Made by a program: the position numbers and the translations under genes
Notes under the pieces: generated by a model
Told to the model about the DNA's origin: nothing
The model's input: the letters and a program-made list of their open reading frames with translations, nothing else
Database searches by the model: none
Part shown: piece after piece, positions 33,705-42,235 of the stretch
How the letters are laid out: each line of letters opens with the position of its first letter
Numbering within the stretch: the stretch's first letter is position 1
Source of the DNA: Oleiharenicola sp.
GTDB lineage: Bacteria; Verrucomicrobiota; Verrucomicrobiia; Opitutales; Opitutaceae
DNA: 64,000 bases
Reading direction: 5' to 3'
Assembly: GCA_025363455.1 (NCBI GenBank)
Contig: JANYDW010000016.1
Location: 87,232 to 151,231 of the forward strand

Positions 33705-36700
33705 ATGTCCGACCCGGCCTCGCCCCATTTCCACATCGACCGCCCCACGGACTGGCGGCCTGCGGACGCGGCGCTCGAAATCACCGGCTGGCTTTACCCT
33801 GGCAAGTCGGCCCGGTGTGTCGACCTGCGCGCGCGGGTCGACGGGCGCGTCTGTCTCGGGCTCTACGGTCTGGAACGGCCGGATATCGCTCAGGCCTTCG
33901 GCGGCGCGCCGGCCGCCCTGCGCACCGGTTTTATCCAGCGCGTCCAGCTCTGGCGCGGCGCGCGGGAACTCGCCCTCGACTGGCATGACGGCACCCAGTG
34001 GCGCGAATTCTTCCGCCCCAAGCTCGACAGTCTTGGCCTGCCCGTCGACGCCGCCCAACCGCCGCTGGTCCTCCGCGCCGCCGTCGTCCTTCCCACCCTC
34101 CACTACCTCTACCGCCATTTCCATCGCGCTCCGTGGCGCGAACTCTGCCGCGAAACAGACGCCGCCCTGGCCGAAATTCTCACGCCGAACAGCGATGTCC
34201 CCATCGGCGATGGATTCTTCGGCCACATCGAGAACCCCGGCTACTGGGTCAATGTTACCTACGCCAAGTTTCGGGTCACCGGTTGGATTTTCGCGGTCAA
34301 CCGCAGCATCACGCAGCTGAACGCCTTCACCGGCGACCTCGCGGAGAACCGCCTTGTCTACCCAAAGGACCGCCCCGATGTCGCCAGTCACCGGACCGAC
34401 CATGCCAGCGCGCTCAAGTCCGGCTACTACGGTCTCGTCGACATCCGCCCCGACACCCCCAGCCCGGCCAACCTGCTTATCCTGGCCGAGACGAGCGACG
34501 GCGGTCGTTCCGTGGCTTTTGCCCGCCGCCTGTTTCTCGACCGGCGCGACGAACACTCGGGTCCGGTCCCCGTCTTCAAACCGTTTCTGTTCTACAAGGT
34601 GGCGGCCGCTTTCCTGCGCGGCGCCCTCCTCGGCCGCTACCAGTTCGACAGCTGGCCGGAAGCCCGTGCCGCCATCACCCGCCTCAAAGCCCAGCTTGCC
34701 TCGACCCTCAGCAGCGGTGAGGAAAGGAAAATCCCCGAGGTGATCGTCCGCCGCAAGGATCAGGATCCCTACACTCGCTGGTGCTGGCACAATCGTCTCA
34801 CGCCGCGCCTGCGCGCTGTGCTCCAGCTGGATGCCGACGCCCTCGTCAAGGCCGGCGGTCCGCTCATCAGCGTGGTCGTGCCAGCCTACAACACGCCGGA
34901 GAAATACCTGCGCGAGCTGCTCGACTGCCTGCAGCGGCAGATCTACCCGCGCTGGGAACTGTGCATTGCCGACGACGCCTCGCCCCAGCCACATGTCCGT
35001 CAAGTCCTCGAGGCCGCGGCCAAAGCCGATGCGCGCATCAAGCCGGTCTTCCGCGTCGAAAACGGCCACATTTCCCTCGCGACTAATTCCGCCCTCGACG
35101 TCGCGACGGGCGAATTCGTCGCTTTGCTCGATCATGACGACTTGCTGCCGCACGATGCGCTGCTGCACGTCGCCCAGGCCATCGCCCGCCAGCCGACTGC
35201 CCACTACCTTTACACCGATGAGGACAAGGTCGACGACACCGGCCGGCGCTTCGACCCGCAGTTCAAGGGCGGCTGGAGCCCGGAGATGGCGATCACCCAC
35301 AACTACACGCATCACCTTACCGTCATCCGCCGCAGCCTCGTCGAACAGGCCGGCCGTCTTCGCCCCGCGTTCAATGGCGCGCAGGACATCGACCTGTTTC
35401 TGCGCTGCTGGGAATTGACCGGCACGCAGGACGTCGTGCACGTGCCATTCATCGGCTACCACTGGCGTGCGCACGCCGAAAGCACCGCCACCCGCGGCGA
35501 TCAGAAGGGCTACCTCTTCGCGGCCGCGCGCAACGGGATCGCCGAGGCCGTGCAACGGCGTCACCTGCGGGCCGAACCGATGCTGCCGGATTTCGCGAAA
35601 AATTATGCGCTCTGCCTCCACCAGCTGAAATGGGATCCCGCCATCCTGCGCGAGAATCCCGTCACGATCGTCATTCCGACCAAGAACCGCGCCGACCTGC
35701 TCCGCACGTGCCTCGACTCGATCGCCCGCACTACGCCTCGCGAGTCCGTCAAAGTCGTGGTCGTGGACGACAACTCGGACGATCCTGCCACCCTCGCCTA
35801 CCTTGCCGAACAGCTTGGCCGCGCTGACTTGCGCGTGGAAGTCGTCCGTGCCGGAGGGTCTTCGACTTCCCCATCGGCGACGGGCGACGCGGGCCTCACC
35901 GCCCCGAAGGTCAAGGAACCCGCCGCGCTGACCGCCACCGCGGGCTCCCACGCGGGCTTTAACTATTCCCGCCTCGTTAACCTCGGCACCGCGCGCGCCG
36001 ATACCCCGCTGGTGCTTCATCTCAACAATGACGTGGAAGCGCTGCAACCCGGCTGGCTGGAGGAACTGGCTGGCTGGCTCAGCGTGCCCGGCGTCGGCGT
36101 CGCAGGCGCCAAGCTCCTCTATCCCGACGGCACGGTCAACCACGCCGGCATCTCGCTCAGCCCCGAGGACGGCCTCCCGCACGTGCTCTTCGAGCGCGAG
36201 CCGGCCGAGGAGCTCGGCTATCTTTTCCTGCCGCAGGCCGCACGTAATGTCACCGCCGTCACCGGTGCCTGCCTGCTCACGCGCACCGACCTCTACCGCC
36301 GGCTCGGCGGTTTCGACGAGGCTAAGCTCCAGGTCGCCTACAACGACGTAGACTATTGCCTGCGCGCCGGTGCCGCTGGTTTCCGCACGGTCGTGTCGCC
36401 GCAGGCCGTGCTCCGCCACGTCGGCAGCGCGTCGCGCGGCCAGGTGTACGCGGAGCGCGAGCATCTGGAGTACATCGCGCGGCACGGCCAGCGGCGCGAT
36501 CCCTACCACAGCGAGGCACTCGACTTCCCACCGCGCAACCTGCCGCTCAACCCTTACCACCAGCGCTACGCGCAAACCGCCCGGCCTTTCAAAGCCCTCG
36601 TGATCACCCCGAACCTTAAGTTCGAGGGCGCGCCGATCTTCATCTTCGAGCTGGCCCGCTACCTGGCCACCCAACCGGGCGTGTCGCTCACCGTCGCCGC

Positions 36701-37754
36701 ATCCGAGGACGGCCCCCTGCGCGCGCGGTTCGAGCAGCTCGGGCTCAAGGTGGAAATCTGGGACACCGCCCCGCTGTCTTGCGCCCCGACCCCGGCGGCG
36801 TTCGCCACCGCCCTGCAGCAATTCGCCGGCGGGCGGAACTGGGACGATGCCGAGCTTTTAATCTGCAACACCCTGCTCTCTTTCTGGGCGGTGCATCTCG
36901 CCGCCCGTCTCGGCAAATCTTCCGCGCTCTACATCCACGAGAGCAGCCCGGTGAAACGCTTCTTCCAGCCGACCCTGCCACCGCTGATGCACCCCGTGGC
37001 CGAGGAGGCGCTCCGCCTCGCCACCCGCGTCGTGTTCACCGCCCGGTCCACCCGGGACATCCACGAAGAACTCAACGTCAACGACAACTTCCGCCTGCTG
37101 GCCAGCTGGGTGGATTTTGCCCGCATCGACGAATTCGCCACCGCGCACGACAAGGCGGCGTTGCGGCGCAAGCACGGCCTCGATCCCGAAGCCGTCATCG
37201 TGGTCAACGTCGGCTCCGTGTGCGAACGCAAGGGCCAGCACATCTACATTCGCGGCATCGACCTGCTCGCCCAGGAACTGCCCGCCCTGTTCCCGGGCAA
37301 AACCATCCAGTGGACCATGGTCGGCGCCCGCGACGGCCTCTACATGGAGACCATCCGGGAGGACATCGCGCTCATGGGCCTGCATGACGTGAAGATCTTT
37401 GCCGAGACGCCCGACATCTACGACTTCTACCGGCTGGCCGACATCCTCGTGTGCACCAGCTTCGAGGAATCTTTCCCGCGGGTCATCCTTGAGGCAATGG
37501 TCTTCGGCAACCGCATCGTAAGCACTGACGTCAACGGCATCGCCGAGATGCTGACCAACACCGACGAAGCCTGGCTCGTGCCCGCGGGTGACCAACACAA
37601 ACTCGCCGCCGCGCTAAAGCAGGCGCTCGCCGACCACTTCACCGGCAACGACAAAATGATCTCGATGGCCCGCGCCCGCGCCGCCCGCCATTATCACCAC
37701 ACCCGCGCCCTGCCCCGACATCTTCAGGTGATCCGTGAGGCCTGGCTCGGCTGA
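33705..37754 (+). CDS. Giant multidomain glycosyltransferase: two beta modules, two GT2 domains, one GT4 domain
   Basis: In this 1349-residue protein, module A spans residues 10-110 (LEITGWLYPGK, GLYGLERPDIAQ). Module B spans about 170-290 (FFGHIENPGYWVN, FRVTGWIFAVN). GT2-1 starts near 386 (LISVVVPAYNTPEKYLRELL), with intact acidic motifs FVALLDHDDLLPHDA and LYTDEDKVDD. GT2-2 starts near 652 (VTIVIPTKNRADLLRTCLDS), with HLNNDVEALQPGW and AYNDVDYCLRAG. GT4 starts near 963 (ALVITPNLKFEGAPIFIFE), with VGSVCERKGQHIYIRG and EESFPRVILEAMVF. It could add three residues processively. An extra Ser/Thr/Ala-rich loop of about 30 residues interrupts GT2-2 near 720-750. The next gene of the array follows 7 bp later. 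Confidence 0.88.
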   Translation: MSDPASPHFHIDRPTDWRPADAALEITGWLYPGKSARCVDLRARVDGRVCLGLYGLERPDIAQAFGGAPAALRTGFIQRVQLWRGARELALDWHDGTQWREFFRPKLDSLGLPVDAAQPPLVLRAAVVLPTLHYLYRHFHRAPWRELCRETDAALAEILTPNSDVPIGDGFFGHIENPGYWVNVTYAKFRVTGWIFAVNRSITQLNAFTGDLAENRLVYPKDRPDVASHRTDHASALKSGYYGLVDIRPDTPSPANLLILAETSDGGRSVAFARRLFLDRRDEHSGPVPVFKPFLFYKVAAAFLRGALLGRYQFDSWPEARAAITRLKAQLASTLSSGEERKIPEVIVRRKDQDPYTRWCWHNRLTPRLRAVLQLDADALVKAGGPLISVVVPAYNTPEKYLRELLDCLQRQIYPRWELCIADDASPQPHVRQVLEAAAKADARIKPVFRVENGHISLATNSALDVATGEFVALLDHDDLLPHDALLHVAQAIARQPTAHYLYTDEDKVDDTGRRFDPQFKGGWSPEMAITHNYTHHLTVIRRSLVEQAGRLRPAFNGAQDIDLFLRCWELTGTQDVVHVPFIGYHWRAHAESTATRGDQKGYLFAAARNGIAEAVQRRHLRAEPMLPDFAKNYALCLHQLKWDPAILRENPVTIVIPTKNRADLLRTCLDSIARTTPRESVKVVVVDDNSDDPATLAYLAEQLGRADLRVEVVRAGGSSTSPSATGDAGLTAPKVKEPAALTATAGSHAGFNYSRLVNLGTARADTPLVLHLNNDVEALQPGWLEELAGWLSVPGVGVAGAKLLYPDGTVNHAGISLSPEDGLPHVLFEREPAEELGYLFLPQAARNVTAVTGACLLTRTDLYRRLGGFDEAKLQVAYNDVDYCLRAGAAGFRTVVSPQAVLRHVGSASRGQVYAEREHLEYIARHGQRRDPYHSEALDFPPRNLPLNPYHQRYAQTARPFKALVITPNLKFEGAPIFIFELARYLATQPGVSLTVAASEDGPLRARFEQLGLKVEIWDTAPLSCAPTPAAFATALQQFAGGRNWDDAELLICNTLLSFWAVHLAARLGKSSALYIHESSPVKRFFQPTLPPLMHPVAEEALRLATRVVFTARSTRDIHEELNVNDNFRLLASWVDFARIDEFATAHDKAALRRKHGLDPEAVIVVNVGSVCERKGQHIYIRGIDLLAQELPALFPGKTIQWTMVGARDGLYMETIREDIALMGLHDVKIFAETPDIYDFYRLADILVCTSFEESFPRVILEAMVFGNRIVSTDVNGIAEMLTNTDEAWLVPAGDQHKLAAALKQALADHFTGNDKMISMARARAARHYHHTRALPRHLQVIREAWLG

Positions 37755-37761
37755 GCTCCCC

Positions 37762-39966
37762 ATGTCGCCGCCCGACTGGAAGTCCGCGATCGAAATTCAT
37801 CCACCAGCATGGATCTGTCCTGCGGGGCGTTTCTGGATCGCGGGCTGGGTCACGTCCGCCAGCCTGGTGCCAGTGGACGTGCGCGCGTGGCTCAGCTCGC
37901 AACCGTTCCTCGGCCTGTGTGGCCTGCCTCGGCCGGACAAGGAAACCGCCTCCCGCGGCCGCGCCGGCCCGCCCCAGGCCGGGTTCTCCTTCCTGCTCGA
38001 TCCCGTGCCCGGGGCGGACGAGCTCCGCCTCGAGGTCTGTGACCAGCACGGCCGCTGGACGGAGATTTTCCGCCGGGCCATCACTTGCGCCGGCGCCGCG
38101 GTCGCACCGCCCCCCCAGTTACCGAACGCGCAACCTCTCCTCCGACTGCTGCGCGCCCGCCACGCCCGGCCAAATGAAAGCTGGAGCAGCCTCGCCCGGG
38201 AAATCCTCGCCGCCGAATCTGCGAGCACCTTCGATGTGATGCCGAGCGAGCCATTCAAGGGCGCCCTCGAGCAACTGGACGCCCGGGCGGCGGTGCAATA
38301 CGACCACCTGTTGGTCACCGGCTGGGTGGCGCACCGCGAGCAGCAGATCGTCCGGCTCACCGCATTTCTCGATACCACCACGCCGCTGCCGCTCGTGTAC
38401 GGACTTGAGCGGCCGGACGCCCGTTCGCTTTTTCCCGACCTGGTCGACGCCGAACACTCCCGCTTTGCCGGCTACCTCCCCGTCCCTGCCCACCTCCCGC
38501 GCCCGCTGGCGTTGCGCATTTTTGCCGAGCTCGCCGACGGACGACAGGAACTGGTTTTCCTGAAACGCTTCCATCCGGTGCTCACCAGTGGCCGCGGCAC
38601 CGACCTGCCGGCTTTCTCCCGCTGGAAATTCGTCTGCGCCGCATGGGCACTCCGGTCCGCCGACTGGGATAAAGGCTGGAAGCCGGGTGTCCTCGCCACG
38701 ATCCGCCAAGCCGCGCGCGAAGAATACCGCGTCGCGGCCCCGGCGCTCCATCCGCTCCCCGTTCGGTTCGATCGCATCGCTCCGCCTTCTGTCCCGCAGC
38801 TGAGGGTCACGCTGGTCACCCACAACCTCAACCACGAGGGCGCGCCGCTTTTCCTCCTCGAGTATGCCCGTCACCTGGCCGGGCTGCCGGGCTGGCATGT
38901 GCGCGTCGTCTCACCCGCGGATGGACCACTCCGCGCCCGTTTCGCCGAGACGGGCGCAACGGTCGACGTCGTCGACGCCAGTGCCGTGTTGGCCGCGCAG
39001 GGGGACAATGAATTTGCTGCAGCGCTCGACCGGCTGGCACAACACCCCGCCTGGAGTGACACCGACGTCATCGTCGCCAACACGATGGTCGCTTTCTGGG
39101 CGGTGCATGTCGCGGCCCGGCTGGGCAAGCCGTCCATCTTCTACATTCATGAAAGCGTCGGCCCTCGCCGGTTCTTCGCCCTGCAGTTTGGGTCGCCGGC
39201 ACTGGCGCGAGTCGAGCGGGCGTTCGCCCTCGCCACCCGCGTGGCCTTTCTCGCCCATGCGTCGCAGCACGCGTTCGCCGCGCTGGGTGACCAGGGAAAT
39301 TTCCGCGTCACGCCCGGCTGGATCGACGTCGCCCGCATCCAAGCCTACGCCGCGACCCACGCCCGCGCCGATCTGAGGCGCGAGCTTGGTTTCGCCGACG
39401 ACACCGTCATCTTCGCCAACCTCGGGGCGGTCCTGCCCCGCAAGGGCCAGCATGTGTTTCTCGCCGCCATTGCCCGGGTCCAGCAGCGCAGCCTGCCGGC
39501 GCCTTGCGCGTTTCTCATCGTCGGCGTCAAACCCGGGATCGATCCCTACGTCGACCTGCTGCGCAACACGATCGCGACCCAGGCGATCACCGGCGTCCGG
39601 CTCATCGAATCGGCGACCGACCCCTACCGGTATTTCCAAGCCGCGGACATCTGCGTTTGCTCGAGCCTCGAGGAGGCGCTGCCGCGCGTGGTGATGGAAG
39701 CGGCGGCCTTCGGCCGGCTCATTGTATCCACGGACGTCGACGGTATTCCCGAACTGCTGGGGCCGGACGAGGCTTGGCTGGTGCCCCCCGATGACGCGGA
39801 CCAACTCGCCGGTGCCATGGAGGCCGCGCTTGAGGCCCATCGGCGCGGGGACCGGACACGCGCCGAACGCGCCCAGGCCCGGATCAACTTTCTGTCCGAT
39901 ACCAAGTCACGGCTGCCGGAACATGAGGAACTGATTCGCATCGTCGCCGCGCCGGCCACTTCCTGA
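37762..39966 (+). CDS. Array glycosyltransferase: beta modules A and B + GT4
   Basis: The protein is 734 residues from the ATG at 37762; the nine codons upstream overlap the previous gene. Module A covers residues 12-110 (FWIAGWVTSASL, GLCGLPRPDKETA). Module B covers about 163-275 (FKGALEQLDARAA, LLVTGWVAHREQQ, LVYGLERPDARS). GT4 begins near 345 (VTLVTHNLNHEGAPLFLLEY), with WAVHVAARLGKPSIFYIHES, the donor-site strand NLGAVLPRKGQHVFLA near 552, and EEALPRVVMEAAAFGR near 636. The ERKGQH Glu of its paralogues is Pro here. It sits between 7-bp gaps in a three-gene run. Confidence 0.86.
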   Translation: MSPPDWKSAIEIHPPAWICPAGRFWIAGWVTSASLVPVDVRAWLSSQPFLGLCGLPRPDKETASRGRAGPPQAGFSFLLDPVPGADELRLEVCDQHGRWTEIFRRAITCAGAAVAPPPQLPNAQPLLRLLRARHARPNESWSSLAREILAAESASTFDVMPSEPFKGALEQLDARAAVQYDHLLVTGWVAHREQQIVRLTAFLDTTTPLPLVYGLERPDARSLFPDLVDAEHSRFAGYLPVPAHLPRPLALRIFAELADGRQELVFLKRFHPVLTSGRGTDLPAFSRWKFVCAAWALRSADWDKGWKPGVLATIRQAAREEYRVAAPALHPLPVRFDRIAPPSVPQLRVTLVTHNLNHEGAPLFLLEYARHLAGLPGWHVRVVSPADGPLRARFAETGATVDVVDASAVLAAQGDNEFAAALDRLAQHPAWSDTDVIVANTMVAFWAVHVAARLGKPSIFYIHESVGPRRFFALQFGSPALARVERAFALATRVAFLAHASQHAFAALGDQGNFRVTPGWIDVARIQAYAATHARADLRRELGFADDTVIFANLGAVLPRKGQHVFLAAIARVQQRSLPAPCAFLIVGVKPGIDPYVDLLRNTIATQAITGVRLIESATDPYRYFQAADICVCSSLEEALPRVVMEAAAFGRLIVSTDVDGIPELLGPDEAWLVPPDDADQLAGAMEAALEAHRRGDRTRAERAQARINFLSDTKSRLPEHEELIRIVAAPATS

Positions 39967-39973
39967 TCCCGCG

Positions 39974-42217
39974 ATGCCTGAGACCGATTACACCTTCAGT
40001 CACATTGAAACGCCCGCTCCCGGCGCGAAACTGCCCCAAGGACGGCATGTGGTGGGCGGCTGGGTGTGGCCGAAAACGGGTGCGCCTCTCGTCGATGTCC
40101 GCGCGCGCGTCGGCGAGCGCCTTTTCGCCGGGATCCATGGATTCCCTCGCGCCGACCTCGCCGCCCATTTCAAAACCCGCCGGCCTTGGGCGCTGGCGGG
40201 CTTCACCATCGCGGTTGATTTCTCACCCGGCCCGGTCGAGCTCGTACTCGAGGCGCTCGATATCGATGGACGCTGGCGGAGTTTCCAAACCATTTCATAT
40301 CAAGTCGAACCGGCCAACCCGCCGGCGTTCTTCGACCTGCCCCGCGGACCATTGCGCTGGATTGACTACGGTCATGGGTTGCGACTGCTGTTGGAAGCCG
40401 CGGCCCGCCGACCAGAAAAATCCCTCGCGGCGCTGGCCTCCGCCCTCGCTGACCAGCTGCCCTATCCGCGCATGCTCCGCGACGCCCCGGCTCCGTTGCT
40501 CGGCTTTGTCGATCAGCCTGCCTCGATTTGCTGCAACCATTTCGGCCGCGTCCCGGCCTTCGGGCACTTGTTCCACCCCGAGCTGCGCACGACGCGCATC
40601 CTGGCCACGGCTGATTTGCAGTCGTGGCAACCCCTCGCGATCCATCAACCCTCCCCTGCGCAAGCCGCTCATTACGCGCAGTACCCCAACGCCCAGGCGT
40701 GCGCTTTCGCTGGCTTGGTGGACGTGCCAGCGCAGCTGCCCAATCCCGTCAGCCTGCGCATCTATGTCGAGCTGGAGGATGGCAGTCTCCAGCTCGGCCC
40801 GGTCGTGCGGAGTCGCCTGCATACCTTGGAGGAGGAAAAATCCGCCGGCGCAGCGGCCCCGAGTTCCTTTGCGTCGACGCAGGCCGCCTGGGAGGAAGCC
40901 CTCGCTGCGCGCGGGATGAACGTAGCCCGGGAGGCCGAACTGGAACGCTACTTGGCCAAACTGCGTGCTGAACTCGCGTCCGGTGCCCGCCAGCGTCCGG
41001 CCCGACCCGCCGGACCACTCGTCGACACCCCGGCTCGCGCTGGAATCCAACCTCCGCAACGCGTGCTGCTCGCCACGCACGGCCTGAGCCTGCAGGGCGC
41101 GCCTCGCTTCCTCCTGGATCTGGGCCGCGCTTTCGCCGCCGCCGGTACCCGGTTGGAGGTGGTCAGCGCGGAAGATGGACCGCTGCGGGCCGAGTTCGCC
41201 GCTCTTGGCGCAAAAGTGACCCTGATTGATGCGGGCGCCCTGATGTCTGCCGGCGATTCCGGCACCGCCCGGCAGGCCCTCGCCGCCCTCGGCCAAAGTG
41301 TCGGTTGGAACACGGCTGACGTGGTCATCGCGAACAGCTTCACGACCTTCTGGGCCGTGCATGCCGCGAAGGCCGCCGCGCGACCCGCGCTGTTCTACGT
41401 GCATGAAAGCACGACCCCCGCCGCCTTCTACGGCACGCGGGCGTCGCCGGCGGTGGTGACGCTGGTCGAGGAAGCCTTTGCCCTCGCTGATATCGTTTCC
41501 TTCACGACCGCGGCCACGCGACACTACCATCTCGGCTATGGGCGGCCCGAGCGGCACCGGCTTACGCCCGGCTGGATCGACGTCGCCGCGCTCGACCAGT
41601 GGCTGGCCCGGCAGGACCGTGAGACCTTGCGACGGGATCTCGGCGTGCAACCCGGCGAACAGCTCGTCTGCAACATCGGCACGGTTTCCGACCGCAAGGG
41701 CCAGCACACCTTTGCGCGCGCCGTGGACCTGTTGTGGCGACGCTATCCGGAACTGGCCGGGCGCACGCGCTTCATTTTGCTCGGCGGCCGGGATTCACCC
41801 TTTGACACGATGCTCGCTGAAGCCCTCGCGGAGCTCGGCCGGGACAATATCATCGTCCACGCTGAGACCACCGACTACCTGCGCTACTACCTGGCCGCGG
41901 ATATTTTTGCCTGCTCCAGCTACGAGGAGTCGTCACCCCGCGTTGTGCTCGAAGCGATGGCCTGCCGCGCGCCCATCATCGCCTCTGCTGTGCAAGGTGT
42001 GCCCGAGCTGGTGCGGGCCGACCTGGAAGCCCTGCTGCTACCCGCCGGCGACACCGCGGCGTGGTGCGAAGGCCTGGCTCGCTTGCTGGCGGCGGCTGAG
42101 ACCGGTCGGGAACTGGCGGGCCGGGCCAGGGCGCGAGTGGAGGATAAATTTTCCGCCGGGTGCGTCTTGCCCCTGCATCTCGGTCTGGCGGGGGCGGTCG
42201 CCGCGGGAAAATTCTGA
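39974..42217 (+). CDS. Array glycosyltransferase: beta modules A and B + GT4
   Basis: In this 747-residue protein, module A covers residues 12-105 (HVVGGWVWPKTG, GIHGFPRADLAAHF). Module B is near 174-285 (LLGFVDQPASICC, VPAFGHLFHPEL). GT4 begins near 362 (VLLATHGLSLQGAPRFLLDL), with FWAVHAAKAAARPALFYVHE, NIGTVSDRKGQHTFARAV near 566 and YEESSPRVVLEAMACRA near 650. It is the third member of the 33.7-42.2 kb run and ends 18 bp before the stop of the convergent membrane glycosyltransferase gene. GT4 enzymes use NDP-sugars in the cytoplasm. The modules have no assigned function. Confidence 0.86.
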   Translation: MPETDYTFSHIETPAPGAKLPQGRHVVGGWVWPKTGAPLVDVRARVGERLFAGIHGFPRADLAAHFKTRRPWALAGFTIAVDFSPGPVELVLEALDIDGRWRSFQTISYQVEPANPPAFFDLPRGPLRWIDYGHGLRLLLEAAARRPEKSLAALASALADQLPYPRMLRDAPAPLLGFVDQPASICCNHFGRVPAFGHLFHPELRTTRILATADLQSWQPLAIHQPSPAQAAHYAQYPNAQACAFAGLVDVPAQLPNPVSLRIYVELEDGSLQLGPVVRSRLHTLEEEKSAGAAAPSSFASTQAAWEEALAARGMNVAREAELERYLAKLRAELASGARQRPARPAGPLVDTPARAGIQPPQRVLLATHGLSLQGAPRFLLDLGRAFAAAGTRLEVVSAEDGPLRAEFAALGAKVTLIDAGALMSAGDSGTARQALAALGQSVGWNTADVVIANSFTTFWAVHAAKAAARPALFYVHESTTPAAFYGTRASPAVVTLVEEAFALADIVSFTTAATRHYHLGYGRPERHRLTPGWIDVAALDQWLARQDRETLRRDLGVQPGEQLVCNIGTVSDRKGQHTFARAVDLLWRRYPELAGRTRFILLGGRDSPFDTMLAEALAELGRDNIIVHAETTDYLRYYLAADIFACSSYEESSPRVVLEAMACRAPIIASAVQGVPELVRADLEALLLPAGDTAAWCEGLARLLAAAETGRELAGRARARVEDKFSAGCVLPLHLGLAGAVAAGKF

Positions 42218-42235
42218 GCCTCCACCGAAGTTCGG

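Noticed and set aside
33591..36821. Long minus-strand frame extending the membrane glycosyltransferase gene by over 1000 codons
   Set aside because: It is the antisense shadow of the GT2-GT2-GT4 gene. It has no recognisable domain, and the membrane protein has a natural start at 33590.
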